A stretch of 64,000 nucleotides of DNA, from contig NZ_CP083405.1 of NCBI RefSeq assembly GCF_000975265.2, positions 1,550,001 to 1,614,000 on the forward strand, given 5' to 3'. Shown piece by piece: positions 30,421-42,599 of the stretch. Origin of the DNA: Mycobacterium lepromatosis (GTDB lineage Bacteria > Actinomycetota > Actinomycetes > Mycobacteriales > Mycobacteriaceae). Position 1 is the first letter of the stretch. Every line of letters begins with the position of its first letter. The position numbers and the translations under genes are program-made. The notes under the pieces are model-generated. The model did no database searches. It had not been told where the DNA came from and saw nothing but the letters and a program-made list of their open reading frames with translations.

Positions 30421-31715
30421 ATGAGTAATCTGATTGAGCGTGTTCGTGAAGTGCTACCGTTGGTGCAACGCGACCTTGAGGACTTGGTGCGGATCGAATC
30501 GGTGTGGGCCGATCCTGCCCGGCGGAATGAGGTGGATCGCAGCGCTCAGGTGGTCTTAGATCTGTTGTCACAGAAGGGTTTTAACTTTGTACTTATCCTC
30601 AGTGAGGGTGGTGCGCCGGCCGTCATTGCCCGGTATCCGGCACCACCGGGAGCGCCCACCGTGTTGCTGTATGCCCACCATGACGTTCAGCCGGAAGGTG
30701 ACCGCGACCAGTGGGCATCGCAACGCATTTAGCGGCGTTCCGGGCGCATGGTGGTCGACCGCCGGTGGGTGTGACGGTTTTCGTGGAGGGCGAAGAAGAA
30801 TCCGGATCGCCGTCGTTGGGAAGGTTGCTGGCCGCCTATAGCGATGCGCTGGCTGCCGACGTAATCATAATCGCTGACTCGGACAACTGGAGCACCGATG
30901 TTCCCGCGCTGACGGTGTCACTGCGCGGTTTAGTCGACTGCGTCGTTGAGGTCGCCACACTTGACCACGGGCTGCATTCCGGCTTGTGGGGTGGTGTGGT
31001 TCCTGACGCGCTGAGTGTGCTATTGCGGTTGCTGGCCAGCCTGCACGACGACGACGGCAACGTTGCCGTGGCAGGTCTGCATGAAAGTACTACTGCCGCA
31101 GACGTGAACTATCCGCCCGAGCGGGTACGGGCTGACTCTGGCTTGTTGGACGGGGTGTCTGAAATAGGCTCGGGTTCAGTGCCGCAGCGGCTATGGGCCA
31201 AACCGGCGATAACTGTGATTGGTATCGACACCACATCCGTTGCTGCAGCCTCGAACACGCTGATCCCGCGGGCCCGAGCCAAGATCAGCATGCGGATCGC
31301 GCCGGGCGGTGATGCCGCGGTGCACCTGGATGCGTTAACCGCGCATCTGCGGCAGTATGCCCCGTGGGGTGCCCAAGTCAGCGTTATCCGCGGCGAGGTC
31401 GGCCAACCGTACGCCATCGAAGCCAACGGCGGAGTTTATGACGCCGCGCGAGCAGCGTTCCAACAGGCGTGGGGTGCTGATCCGATCGATATGGGGATGG
31501 GTGGCTCGATTCCGTTCATCGCCGAGTTCGCCACTGCGTTTCCGCAAGCGAAGATCCTGGTAACCGGCGTCGGAGACCCTGCAACACAAGCTCACAGCGT
31601 TAACGAGAGCGTGCATCTGGGTGTGCTGGAACGCGCGGCAGTCGCTGAAGCGCTGTTGTTGGCTAACTTGGCTGAGTGGCGCCAACACTCGCACGGCACT
31701 GGGTGTTTTAGGTGA
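30421..31715 (+). pseudogene. M20-family peptidase (Rv2522c-like), disrupted by an internal deletion
   Basis: The first 98 codons from ATG 30421 read as an M20 metallopeptidase to LLYAHHDVQPEGDRDQW (the first metal histidine and catalytic Asp). The frame then ends at a TAG after ASQRI. A second frame continues exactly from GIATHLAAFRAHGG through VFVEGEEESGSP (catalytic Glu pair) to the C-terminus at 31713 without a stop. The segment that should join them, including the metal-bridging Asp of the GRG-x-x-DDKG motif, is missing: by family comparison about 24 codons, not a multiple of three. Function as a dipeptidase-like enzyme is therefore lost. It follows acpS as in M. tuberculosis. Confidence 0.88.
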
Positions 31716-31742
31716 TCACCGTTGTTGTTGTGTGGTGGCCGG

Positions 31743-32349
31743 GGGTGTTGGTGTTTGTGGCAGGAATTGTTGGTCGGTTTCATAGGTGGCAGGTGAAGTA
31801 GTGTTCTGGTGTGCCATCGCTGGCCGATACGGTCGGGAGTTTGGTGGGCTAGCCTAGATCTTGTTGGCGCTGGGTGTTGGGGGCGCTTTCGGGTGCATGC
31901 TATGGCTGTGGGGTGTCTGTTTGTTCACCGGCCCTCGGCCAGCCGGTGTGCCCCCGGCTGTGTTGGTGCCGTGTTGGTTTCACAGTTCGTCGATGACCTC
32001 GCAGCCGGTGATGACGCGTACGGCGGTGCTCTAGCCTAGGGCAGTACTTGACTTTTTGTGGGGATCGACCGCGGAAGGAAGATAAAAGCCATCCACGGCG
32101 TGATCTGGTGACTTGTGCGCGTGGCGGGCTAACACATCACCAGAAAAGCGCAACTGATCCCCGGCCACCCGCCACACCAGACGCACCCCCAGCATCGCCA
32201 GCTTCGATGTCGCGGCCGGTGACCAACACCAACTACTCGGCGGCCCTTGCAAGCAGCCCACCTACGCCGCGACCAACCCTAAACCACCAACACAACCCAC
32301 ACCACCGATCCCCACCACATAACCCACCACACCCCTCAACCACACAAAA
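31743..32349 (+). repeat. 607-bp dispersed repeat, copy 1
   Basis: Identical, base for base, to 50943-51549, in the same orientation 19.2 kb away. It begins 27 nt after the M20 pseudogene stop. The last about 110 nt are extremely poor in G on the plus strand. Short frames inside (31809-32039 +, 32031-32261 -) are the same in both copies and resemble no family I know. It may belong to one of the M. leprae dispersed families (RLEP, REPLEP, LEPREP, LEPRPT), but I cannot say which. Confidence 0.95.
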
Positions 32350-32520
32350 ATCAACAACACCCTAGGCTTCAATTACCCCAGCGATGCACCGTTCAATACT
32401 GGCTCGCACAGGTAGCTGCGGTGCTGTGGCTCGTGTGTCGAGGTCATTGGCGTGGTCGGCAACCGCTTGGGTACCACGCGTTGTATGATCCGGTGCGCCG
32501 TTGGCTCAGAGTGGGTACTG

Positions 32521-32555
32521 GTGTGGTTGCTAAGCAATTTGCGTAGCAACCACAC
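32521..32555. repeat. 35-nt near-perfect palindrome
   Basis: GTGTGGTTGCTA (32521-32532) pairs fully with TAGCAACCACAC (32544-32555), and the middle (GCAA/TTGC) pairs again, leaving one mismatched pair and a single unpaired centre base. No T-run follows. It sits in otherwise gene-less DNA between the repeat and ileS. Confidence 0.85.
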
Positions 32556-34085
32556 GAAGGATGCGTCCGTGCGTCAGTGTGCCGCAGAATTCCAAGAACA
32601 CGTCGCGTCCTCGGCTACGCAGATAAACGCGAGTTTCATCGCTTCTACATAGAGAGGTAATTGATTCGCGTACTGTAGGGTTATTCGGAAACAGAACTGT
32701 CAATTGAATTTCGTGCTTAAGTCGATTCACCTGTACACGATTTACCTTATCATCACACCGTCGTTGCAGACTTTGAAGTGCAAATTTTCCACTTGGTAGT
32801 TGGCAAGAGCAGAAATCGGGGGAATGCCGAATAAATAGCTAGGAGGGCACTCCAAATGGTCCTTGCTGCAACCACGGCACCAGCTCCAATGCGCCGTCCA
32901 GCGGCACGTCCGCGACGTCTCGGCCGGAGTTGAACGATGTCTGAACGTCCTAGGCGATCTTACGGAAAGACGATCCAGCGGCTGGGACCGTAATCGGAGC
33001 AAAGCTGGTGCACTAACCCGCTGTTATGCAGTCAAGCTAAACTGCGGGGAGTATCGATTGGGGTTATCGTGTAATACGTTTTGGTTCCGGTGGGGTTTTT
33101 GTTTGACCACGGCGGAGGTCGTGAACATACTGCTACAGAACTGTGCGTTCGCCAATAAGCAAGAAGATTCGAACGCAACTGTTTGCTGTTCGTCCATCAA
33201 CTGCATGCCCATGATTTCGCAGGGCGCCGAGGTGTCAGACAGTGGCAGATGGAATTCGAGAAGGGATCTCTCGGTAGCCTCGGAAAATTTGGCCCATTTG
33301 CGTACCGCGGAGGGATCTACGGTACGGGTGGATGTGTATTGGGGCTGCCGGACGCAGTAACCATGATAGCTGCCCACCTCTGCCAGACGAATGTGGCCCT
33401 CCGTCTCTGATCAGGGCGATGTACAATCCGTACAGCATATGAACTTCTGCGCGCTACGCCGATGAACATGGCGTGGCAGTGTAGATGGTCAGTCACAAAG
33501 AGGCAGGTGAAGTGATCGTCGTGCGGAGTGATCGAGAACTGGAGTCAATCCCACTGCATGCGGGTTTAGGGTAGCCAACAAGTGGTTTCGCCATTCGCTT
33601 GACTCGGTTAGCTCGTCATGTTGAATTGGGACGAAATGGAGATTTCCGGGATTGATGATCATCCGCCGCATGAAATGGTTAGTGGCAGTATGCTTGAATC
33701 AACTGCGGTAGATGTCATGGTCATGGCGACGCAGGTGTGCATTGATGACGTGCGTTATGGTAAGAATTATTGTAATGACCGGGCATGTCCCAGGGGAAAA
33801 TAAGCATCCGTTACATTTCTAGACTGCGGATGGCATATAGGTGATAATTAAGAAAGTAGTGGGCTTGACATAATAATTCATATAACTGGCCGGGACGGTG
33901 CCTCGCCGGTGCTTGGTTGCTTTTATCGATCGTTGCGGGGGGACTGTTGCCAGGACACGAGCGAGCCTAGTTGCCTAGTTGTGCCAAGTATTCCTGGAGT
34001 GAAGCAACCGTCACTCCCCCCTAAGCTGTTTTGATCACTTTAAGTTCTCCAAGTCGCTCAGCGATGTAATTTCGCTAGAAAGCCG

Positions 34086-34289
34086 CTAAGTCATCGCAAC
34101 TTCAATGGTTGCAACGATGCGCACAGAAAACAATTTTAAAATTTTATCTCTGCCCAAAATAATTGTCGTGATGATGTCTTCATCACGCCGACAGTTCTGT
34201 CGATAGCGATTGAGACGAGTCGGTGCCAGCGGCCAGTTGATGACAAACATCGATCGTGACCGTGTGGTTGGTACTATGGTGTGTACCAT
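34086..34289 (-). CDS. Small unrecognised ORF with a strong ribosome site
   Basis: A 67-residue frame starts at ATG 34289, preceded by AAGGAGG, but with only 2 nt of spacing, which is very short for efficient initiation. The product is basic at its N-terminal half and ends VRIVATIEVAMT. I recognise no family. It diverges from ileS. In M. tuberculosis the small gene Rv1535 lies before ileS on the ileS strand, so this is not an obvious match. It may be a relic. Confidence 0.2.
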   Translation of the reverse strand: MVHTIVPTTRSRSMFVINWPLAPTRLNRYRQNCRRDEDIITTIILGRDKILKLFSVRIVATIEVAMT

Positions 34290-34539
34290 ATCCTCCTTAC
34301 CTGTTAGTGTGATTTAGTGGTCGTGCGCAAAAAGCGGGACCCACTCGGTCGATGCAGGGCTTTCGTGCTGTCGCTGTATGTGCGGTTTCTCCAGTGATTG
34401 ACCTTCGCTAGGTATGACTGAGCTGAGCTTAGGCGAGTCGTGGTGGTTGGATTTCGCCGTTTCGGCAGCATTTAATTTTTCCCGGTCTCACCTCCTCACG
34501 GCGGCGGTGCCACAACCCGCGTGGACCAGTAGAATCATC

Positions 34540-34735
34540 GCTAACGGCATCGATCCGGCCATCACCGGTTAGCCTTCGGAGGAATAGCACTACGTCCTAG
34601 TAGAAGCCCAGTAGAACCGAACGGGTGGGCCCGTCACAGCCTTGAATGAGTGGCCGTGCGTCCGCGTGCGGCAAGCGGGGTGGTACCGCGGCGCTCGCGC
34701 ACCTAGCGCGTCGTCGTCCCCGTGCCTACTTGTGT
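34540..34735 (+). promoter_or_regulatory. Actinobacterial (ultrashort stem I) T-box riboswitch of ileS
   Basis: Short stem I pairs GCTAAC (34540-34545) with GTTAGC (34568-34573), and its loop presents the isoleucine specifier codon ATC at 34561-34563. A linker/stem II region follows, with AGTAGAA-type bases near 34600 and 34612. A stem III hairpin ACGGG-TGGG-CCCGT lies at 34621-34634. The T-box sequence TGGTACCGCGG is at 34681-34691, flanked by CGGGG and CCCCG that can form the antisequestrator stem. The ileS ribosome site AGGAG begins at 34745, so control at translation initiation, as known for actinobacterial ileS T-boxes, is likely. Uncharged tRNA-Ile would release the site. Confidence 0.9.
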
Positions 34736-34753
34736 AAATGGTCCAGGAGACGG

Positions 34754-37700
34754 ATGATTGACAGCGCCTACCCGCGCACTGATCTGGGCGCCGACCAGCG
34801 CGGCAGGTCCCCAGATTTTCCTGCGCTGGAAGCCCAGGTTCTCGATTATTGGTCCAACGACGACACTTTTCGGGCCAGCATAGCCCGTTGTGACGACGCT
34901 CCCGAATACGTGTTCTATGACGGGCCTCCCTTCGCTAATGGTCTGCCACATTATGGGCACCTGCTTACCGGCTATGTGAAGGACATCGTTCCGCGCTACC
35001 GCACTATGTGTGGCTATAAAGTGGAGCGCCGCTTTGGTTGGGACACGCACGGGCTGCCTGCTGAACTCGAAGTCGAGCGGCAGCTGGGTATCACCGACAA
35101 ATCCCAGATCGACGCTATGGGCATTGCCGCGTTCAACGAAGCATGTCGCAAATCGGTGTTGCGCTACACGGACGAATGGCAGGAATATGTGACCCGCCAG
35201 GCGCGCTGGGTCGACTTCGATAACGATTACAAGACACTCGATCTGTCCTACATGGAGTCGGTGATCTGGGCGTTTAAACAGCTGTGGGACAAGGGTTTTG
35301 TTTATGAAGGCTATCGGGTGTTGCCTTACTGTTGGCGCGACGAAACCCCGCTATCTAACCACGAACTGCGGATGGACGACGAAATTTATCAAAGCCGTCA
35401 GGACCCGGCGGTCACGGTGGGTTTCAAGGTGGTGGGGGGTGACGATGAGGACCTGGTTGGTGCTTACTTTTTGGTGTGGACGACGACGCCCTGGACGTTA
35501 CCGTCGAACTTGGCCGTTGCCGTCCATCCGGATGTCATCTACGTCGAGGTCAGGGCAGGCGATCACCGTTTTGTTTTGGCACAAGCACGGTTGGCCGCCT
35601 ATGCTCGAGAGTTGGGTGACGAACCCGAGGTGCTTGGCATCTATCGTGGCGTCGACCTGTTGGGTAGGCACTATCTGCCGCCGTTCCAGTATTTCTACGA
35701 GTCTGCTAGGAACGCATTTCAGGTGCTCCCAGGCGACTTCGTGACCACGGATGACGGTACTGGCATCGTCCACATGGCGCCTGCCTACGGCGAAGACGAC
35801 ATGGCGACCGCCGATAAGGTTGGCATCGTTCCTGTCACGCCGGTTGACGCTAACGGTCGTTTCGACGCCACCGTGCCCGATTACCAGGGGCAACATGTCT
35901 TTGAGGCCAACGCCCAGATCATCCGCGATCTGAAGAATCAGAGTGGTCCAGCGGCGGTGCACGGCACGGTGTTGCTTCGTCACGAAACGTATGAACACCC
36001 ATACCCGCATTGCTGGCGATGTCGCAATCCGCTGATCTACCGCGCGGTGTCGTCATGGTTTGTCGCCGTGATGGAATTTCGGGACCGCATGGTGGAATTG
36101 AACCAACAGATCAACTGGTATCCTGAGCACGTCAAGGACGGTCAGTTTGGTAAGTGGTTGCAGGGTGCCCGCGATTGGTCCATCTCACGAAATCGCTACT
36201 GGGGCACCCCAATCCCGGTGTGGAAGTCGGATGATCCCGATTACCCGAGAATCGATGTATACGGCAGCTTGGATGAGCTAGAGCGCGATTTCGGGGTGCG
36301 TCCCACGAATCTGCATCGCCCCTACATCGACGAGCTCACCCGGCCCAACCCTGACGACCCCACCGGCGTTAGCACCATGCGACGGATCCCGGATGTTTTC
36401 GATGTGTGGTTCGATTCGGGTTCCATGCCTTATGCTCAGGTGCACTACCCATTTGAAAACGATGCCTGGCTCGACGGAGTCGATTGCGTTGACCTTGACA
36501 GAAAGGTCGACGCGCATTACCCAGCTGATTTCATCGTCGAGTACATTGGTCAGACCCGTGGCTGGTTCTATACGCTGCATGTGTTGGCCACTGCACTATT
36601 TGATCGTCCGGCATTCAAAACCTGTATGGTGCATGGGGTCGTGCTGGGTTCCGACGGTCAGAAAATGAGCAAGTCGGTGCGCAACTACCCGGATGTCACC
36701 GAGGTGTTTGACCGCGACGGTTCCGATGCCATGCGGTGGTTTTTGATGGCTTCGCCGATCCTGCGTGGCGGCAACCTGATCATAACTGAACCCGGAATCC
36801 GCGAAGGCATGCGACAGGTGCTGCTGCCGTTGTGGAACGCTTACAGTTTTTTGGCCCTTTATGCATCGAAAGTTGGTAACTGGCGCACGGATGTGTCACA
36901 TGTGTTGGACCGTTATATTCTGGCAAAGCTGGCGGTACTGCGTGATGATCTCAGTCAGGCGATGGAGGTCTGTGATATACCTGGGGCCTGCGAACAGCTT
37001 CGCCAGTTCACCGAGCCGCTAACGAATTGGTATTTGCGACGGTCGCGTTCGCGGTTCTGGGACGAAGATGTTGATGCTATCGATACCCTGCACACCGTGC
37101 TGGAAGTGACCGCTAGGTTGGCTGCACCACTGCTGCCGTTGATAACCGAAATTATTTGGCGCAATGTCACCGGTGGGCGTTCGGTACACCTGACCGATTG
37201 GCCGCAAGCCAACGATCTACCTGCCGACCCTGACTTGGTTGCCGTGATGGATCAGGTCCGAAACGTGTGTTCAGCAGCGTCATCGTTGCGCAAGGCCAAG
37301 AAGCTTCGGGTACGTCTTCCTCTACCGAAACTTATTGTGGCGGTGTATAACACACAGAGACTAAAGCCTTACATCGACTTAATCGGCGATGAGCTTAACG
37401 TCAAGCAGGTAGAATTGACCGATGCTATTGACACCTACGGCCGATTTGAACTCACCGTCAACGCTCGAGTGGCCGGGCCGCGGTTGGGCAGGGATGTGCA
37501 GGCCGCCATCAAGGTGGTCAAGGCGGGAGAAGCTGTCGTCAACCCAGATGGCACCCTGACTGCTGGGCCGGTTGTGCTGCAACCTGACGAGTACAGTTCG
37601 CGGTTGGTGGCCGCTGACCCGGAAGTCACCGCGGAGCTGCCCGATGGGGCCGGTCTTGTTGTGTTGGACGATACGGTGACTCCCGAGCTGGAGGCTGAGG

Positions 37701-37933
37701 GCTGGGCCAAGGACCGGATCCGCGAACTGCAGGAGTTGCGTAAGTTGACCGGGTTGGACGTTTCTGATCGCATCCGGGTGTTGATGTCGGTGCCGGCCGA
37801 GCGGGCCGACTGGGCGCGCATCCACCGCGACCTCATCGCCCGCGAAATTTTAGCCACCAGCTTCGAGTTCGGCGAGACGGCTGATTCGGTGGGTATCGGA
37901 GACGGCGTTCGCGTCAGCCTTTTCAAGGTCTGA
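34754..37933 (+). CDS. ileS: Isoleucyl-tRNA synthetase
   Basis: A 1059-residue class Ia synthetase that charges tRNA-Ile. The class signatures are HYGH at 66-69 (HIGH motif) and KMSKS at 637-641. The CP1 editing domain lies between them ([11 protein letters not shown] about 240), and a C-terminal anticodon-binding region follows, with the tail extension typical of the eukaryote-like IleS type used by mycobacteria. The frame is open upstream to 34646, but that part overlaps the T-box RNA. ATG 34754, 4 nt after an AGGAG site, gives the family N-terminus (MIDSAYPR) and is chosen. Expression is probably governed by the T-box leader. Confidence 0.97.
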   Translation: MIDSAYPRTDLGADQRGRSPDFPALEAQVLDYWSNDDTFRASIARCDDAPEYVFYDGPPFANGLPHYGHLLTGYVKDIVPRYRTMCGYKVERRFGWDTHGLPAELEVERQLGITDKSQIDAMGIAAFNEACRKSVLRYTDEWQEYVTRQARWVDFDNDYKTLDLSYMESVIWAFKQLWDKGFVYEGYRVLPYCWRDETPLSNHELRMDDEIYQSRQDPAVTVGFKVVGGDDEDLVGAYFLVWTTTPWTLPSNLAVAVHPDVIYVEVRAGDHRFVLAQARLAAYARELGDEPEVLGIYRGVDLLGRHYLPPFQYFYESARNAFQVLPGDFVTTDDGTGIVHMAPAYGEDDMATADKVGIVPVTPVDANGRFDATVPDYQGQHVFEANAQIIRDLKNQSGPAAVHGTVLLRHETYEHPYPHCWRCRNPLIYRAVSSWFVAVMEFRDRMVELNQQINWYPEHVKDGQFGKWLQGARDWSISRNRYWGTPIPVWKSDDPDYPRIDVYGSLDELERDFGVRPTNLHRPYIDELTRPNPDDPTGVSTMRRIPDVFDVWFDSGSMPYAQVHYPFENDAWLDGVDCVDLDRKVDAHYPADFIVEYIGQTRGWFYTLHVLATALFDRPAFKTCMVHGVVLGSDGQKMSKSVRNYPDVTEVFDRDGSDAMRWFLMASPILRGGNLIITEPGIREGMRQVLLPLWNAYSFLALYASKVGNWRTDVSHVLDRYILAKLAVLRDDLSQAMEVCDIPGACEQLRQFTEPLTNWYLRRSRSRFWDEDVDAIDTLHTVLEVTARLAAPLLPLITEIIWRNVTGGRSVHLTDWPQANDLPADPDLVAVMDQVRNVCSAASSLRKAKKLRVRLPLPKLIVAVYNTQRLKPYIDLIGDELNVKQVELTDAIDTYGRFELTVNARVAGPRLGRDVQAAIKVVKAGEAVVNPDGTLTAGPVVLQPDEYSSRLVAADPEVTAELPDGAGLVVLDDTVTPELEAEGWAKDRIRELQELRKLTGLDVSDRIRVLMSVPAERADWARIHRDLIAREILATSFEFGETADSVGIGDGVRVSLFKV

Positions 37934-37994
37934 GTCGAGATCGACGTTTTGCAGTGTTGTTCTCGAACTTTCTTGGCAAAAAGTCGATCTCGAC
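37934..37994. terminator. 12-bp inverted repeat directly after ileS
   Basis: GTCGAGATCGAC (37934-37945) begins at the base after the ileS stop and is fully complementary to GTCGATCTCGAC (37983-37994); adjacent GTTTT/AAAAA extends the pairing. The loop is long (about 30 nt). It lies between ileS and a convergent relic and could act as a terminator for either strand. Confidence 0.55.
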
Positions 37995-37999
37995 CCGAG

Positions 38000-38560
38000 A
38001 AGCTCAGAAATAATCGCGTGCCAGCGCTGCGTGTCGTGTCGGACGTCAATGTCATGCAATCCTGCTGCGTGCAATCGATCCGGCAGCGCTTTTGGCGAGA
38101 CATGATTGCACGTATCGCGGAAGTGCAGGATACGGCAGAGTAGAGAGGTCAGGTTGTCGTTACCTGCGAAGACGTCGCCGGGGCGAAGCACCCGGAAGGC
38201 TTCTGCGAACAGCCTATTTTGCTGCTCTGCGGTTCGGTACGTGATGTAGCATGGTGAACGGACACCACCTCGTTGAACTCGTCGTCTGGCACTCCGGTAG
38301 CGGTGCCGTTTGCGTTGATAATGTTCGCCCAGTTGCCGTCGAGGTCCTGCAACCGTTGGGCCATCGGCGGATCGATCTCGACGGCAGTGGGTTTTGGTGT
38401 TTTGTCAACTAGAACCCGAAAGATAATGCGCCATATCTCGGCCCGATCTTGGTGGTGTTATCGTCGAGCTCCATCTCGGCGAGCACCCAGGGCAACAGCC
38501 GGCCTTCGATTCCTTGGTCCAGTGGTCCGAAAGTGCAGCACAACCTATGTATGGAGGTTC
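38000..38560 (-). pseudogene. Class I SAM-dependent methyltransferase, decayed (1)
   Basis: Minus-strand pieces, from about 38,550 down: GRLLPWVLAEMELDDNTTKI then GPRYGA (SAM-binding motif I, degraded from GPGYGA). MAQRLQDLDGNWANIINANG, FTMLHHVPN (motif post-I/IV region), AFRVLRPGDVFAGNDN and SPKALPDRLHAAGLHDIDV follow. Frameshifts between the blocks and a stop after LSFGF inactivate it. The enzyme's substrate cannot be inferred. It converges on ileS. Confidence 0.75.
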
Positions 38561-38569
38561 ATGGGCATA

Positions 38570-39893
38570 CCCAGGGACGTAGACCAATCACCCATAGTCC
38601 CTGTAGAAAAACTTAACCGACCGACCCTGCTGGGGCGGTTGGTGCTGGTAGGTGGTCGCTGGCGCAAGTTATGAAGTGCGGATGTTCGGCGTTCGCTGGC
38701 CATGCCGATGTACCAGGCCCGCTGGTTGATCGGCGTGACCGCGGTGGTGTTGCCGTCGCGTGGCGTGATGTATGCGGTAGCCAGCTGTCGGGTCATCGGT
38801 GTGCTCCGCAGTTTGTTTCGTGGGTCGAGCAACTGTCGTTTGACTGAGGTGTTCTTCTAGCCGCCCCAACTTGTTGGGGCGTCAGCCACTGATGTCGAGG
38901 TGCTCTGTGCGGGTTTTGCGGCAACGGGTGCGAGACGAGACTGGCTTGATCGCCTTGTTCGGCGTCGGACCGGGAGGGCAGATTGTCAAGATTGCGTCTG
39001 GTCCGGCTAAACCTCGACGGCATTAGGTTTGGTTCGTCGCGTAGATGAGCAGCAGCTATTTGGGGAGTTGCCGGTACCTCGGCTGTGGGGCATCAGCCTG
39101 GTCGCAGAAGATTAGGCTGAATCGACTGGGCATCGCGACGATCGGGCAGCTCGCTGCGCTGATCGACTCCGAGGCGGCCAAAATTCTAGGTGCGACAATT
39201 GGGCTTGTGCTGTACCGGCTGGCGTGTGGTACCAACGACCGACTGGTCACCGAGCGTGCCGAAGCAGAACAGATCAGCTCCGAGTCCACTTTTGCGATCA
39301 ATCTGACCAGCCTGTAGCAGTTGTGTGAGGCGGTCGAGCCGATTGCCTAGCATGCGCCATACACAACTACTGTGCGACGGCCGTGGGGGTGCGCATACCG
39401 TCACGGTGAAGCGCAAGAAAGCAGACATGGGCACATTGATTCGGTTGGCGATGTCGCTCTACACGACGACCGAGACCGGTGCGTTAATTGCGGTGGCTCG
39501 CCCGTTATTGCTGGATCCACGTCCGAGCGGGACTACATTTCCTTCTCGGCATGGGGTTTTCGGGATTGAACGATGCCGCTCCAGAGAGTGCTGTTCTCAG
39601 ACGTGAGATTGTCAGCTAAGCTTCCGGAGGCTGTTTAATTCTAGTCGGCATCCCTGCCGGCTAGCAGGCCATCCTGTGCACTGCCGCGTGGCGTGGGAGA
39701 TTATCAGTGATATCAAGCACCGTGCGCTCGGGCATGGCTGGGTTTAGGGCGTGGGCCACAGCGTTGTCACCGTGCGGGGTTTGAGACCTGCGGCTCGGTT
39801 CTGGGGCAAGTCCAGACATTTACCGTCGACACCCTGTTATGTCACCAAAGTCAACCCGCTTGACAGCCTCGATTGACCGGACTACGTCACACC
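38570..39893 (+). pseudogene. dinX: Y-family DNA polymerase IV (DinX), decayed
   Basis: Plus-strand fragments follow the whole length of a Y-family polymerase. VEKLNRPTLLGRLVLVGG and AGASYEVRMFGVR mark the N-terminal palm/fingers, and the helix-hairpin-helix thumb follows as [20 protein letters not shown] (39120-39180). [15 protein letters not shown] and VTVKRKKADMGTLIR-type little-finger strands follow, then GHSVVTVR and NPLDSLD near 39,850, where a TGA replaces a tryptophan codon. Many stops and frame changes make it dead. Position after ileS and before ansA matches dinX (Rv1537), which makes error-prone translesion DNA. Confidence 0.88.
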
Positions 39894-39923
39894 ATTTGGT
39901 GGGCCGAGGATTCGGCGAGTACG

Positions 39924-41541
<1,618 letters not shown>

Positions 41542-41668
41542 TGGCCGTCAGTGACGATGCAGAGGGCAGAGATGCGGTGGGAGGTTCTCTCCATAGGTGG
41601 GTGTGGGCAGCTCACTCTGGGGGCGTGCCCCCAATTACTTGTACTTGCGGGGAAGAGTCACACTTGTG

Positions 41669-42592
41669 ATGGACCGTTCTATGCCCGTCCCGGAGGGACT
41701 CGCGGGCATGCGTGTTGATGCCGGGCTGGCGCGCTTACTGGGGCTGTCTAGAACCGCCACAGCTGCTCTCACCGAAGATGGCGGTGTCAAATTGGATGGC
41801 GTGCAGGCGAGAAAGTCCGATCGGTTGACGTCGGGTTCCTGGCTGCAGGTACGCTTACCCGAGGCGCCGACGCCGCTGGAGAACACCCCGGTCGACATCG
41901 AAGGCATGACGATCCTGTATTCCGACGACGACATTGTCACGGTCGACAAGCCGGCAGCAGTGGCGGCGCATGCGTCGGTCGGCTGGACCGGGCCGACGGT
42001 ACTCGGTGGCCTGGCCGCTGCCGGCTACCGGATCACCACATCGGGTGTACCCGAGCGCCAAGGCATTGTGCATCGTCTCGACGTCGGCACCTCGGGTGTG
42101 ATGTTGGTGGCGATCTCCGAGCGCGCCTACACAGTGCTCAAGCGGGCGTTTAAATACCGAACGGTCGACAAGCGCTACCACGCGCTGGTGCAGGGCCACC
42201 CGGACCCGTCCAGCGGAACGATCGACGCCCCGATCGGTCGACACCGTGGCCACGCCTGGAAGTTCGCGGTCACCAAAGACGGTCGGCACAGTATCACTCA
42301 CTATGATACCCTGGAAGCCTTCGTCGCCGCGAGCCTGCTCGACGTGCATCTGGAAACCGGGCGCACTCACCAGATCCGAGTGCACTTTGCCGAGCTGCGT
42401 CATCCATGCTGCGGTGACCTCGTTTATGGAGCCAACCCAAAGCTGGCGAGAAGACTTGGTCTAGAACGTCAATGGCTGCACGCTCGGTCGTTGTCATTCG
42501 CCCATCCTGCCGACGGCAGGCGGGTCGAGATCGTTAGCCCTTACCCACCCGATCTGCAGCACGCACTGGATGTGCTGCGCGCTGAAGGCTGA
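41669..42592 (+). CDS. RluA/RluD-family pseudouridine synthase (Rv1540-like)
   Basis: A 307-residue RNA pseudouridine synthase. An N-terminal S4-type RNA-binding region (about residues 10-65, [15 protein letters not shown]) is followed by the catalytic domain with the HRLDVGTSG motif, whose Asp138 is the nucleophile. [20 protein letters not shown] and GDLVYG also belong to the RluA family. ATG 41669 is chosen to fit the family N-terminus (DRSMPVPEG); upstream in-frame codons overlap sequence with no conserved meaning. The target is probably 23S rRNA as for RluD, but tRNA cannot be excluded. It follows lspA at 127 nt, as in M. tuberculosis. Confidence 0.93.
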   Translation: MDRSMPVPEGLAGMRVDAGLARLLGLSRTATAALTEDGGVKLDGVQARKSDRLTSGSWLQVRLPEAPTPLENTPVDIEGMTILYSDDDIVTVDKPAAVAAHASVGWTGPTVLGGLAAAGYRITTSGVPERQGIVHRLDVGTSGVMLVAISERAYTVLKRAFKYRTVDKRYHALVQGHPDPSSGTIDAPIGRHRGHAWKFAVTKDGRHSITHYDTLEAFVAASLLDVHLETGRTHQIRVHFAELRHPCCGDLVYGANPKLARRLGLERQWLHARSLSFAHPADGRRVEIVSPYPPDLQHALDVLRAEG

Positions 42593-42599
42593 CCGGCAC

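Larger units (their letters stand above)
32350..34539. other. 2.2-kb non-coding region upstream of ileS
   Basis: No convincing gene. Longer frames such as 32863-33360 (+) lack motifs and overlap antisense frames, so they are probably spurious. The region contains a 35-nt palindrome (32521-32555) and a short minus-strand frame with a strong ribosome site (34086-34289), listed separately. Base composition is low in GC, which fits decayed DNA. Confidence 0.45.

Noticed and set aside
30711..31715. The 334-codon 3' frame of the M20 relic as a separate gene.
   Set aside because: It begins mid-domain, lacks the first metal ligands, and has no plausible start; treated as part of one pseudogene.
31809..32261. 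Identical 76-residue frames inside both repeat copies as genes.
   Set aside because: Identical only because the DNA repeat is identical; no recognisable family or ribosome site, and the two frames lie on opposite strands within the same short element.
31743..32349. Naming the 607-bp repeat RLEP.
   Set aside because: Commonly used RLEP primer sequences that I remember are not present in it; family cannot be assigned without a search.
32863..33360. 165-codon plus-strand frame upstream of ileS as a gene.
   Set aside because: No motif, low-GC composition, overlapping antisense frames and no ribosome site; probably chance.
33800..34540. Possible M-box riboswitch, known upstream of Rv1535 near ileS in M. 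tuberculosis.
   Set aside because: No M-box core sequence could be found on either strand here.
34646..34753. N-terminal extension of the ileS open frame (36 extra codons).
   Set aside because: It overlaps the T-box RNA, has no ribosome site, and ATG 34754 behind AGGAG gives the family-typical N-terminus.
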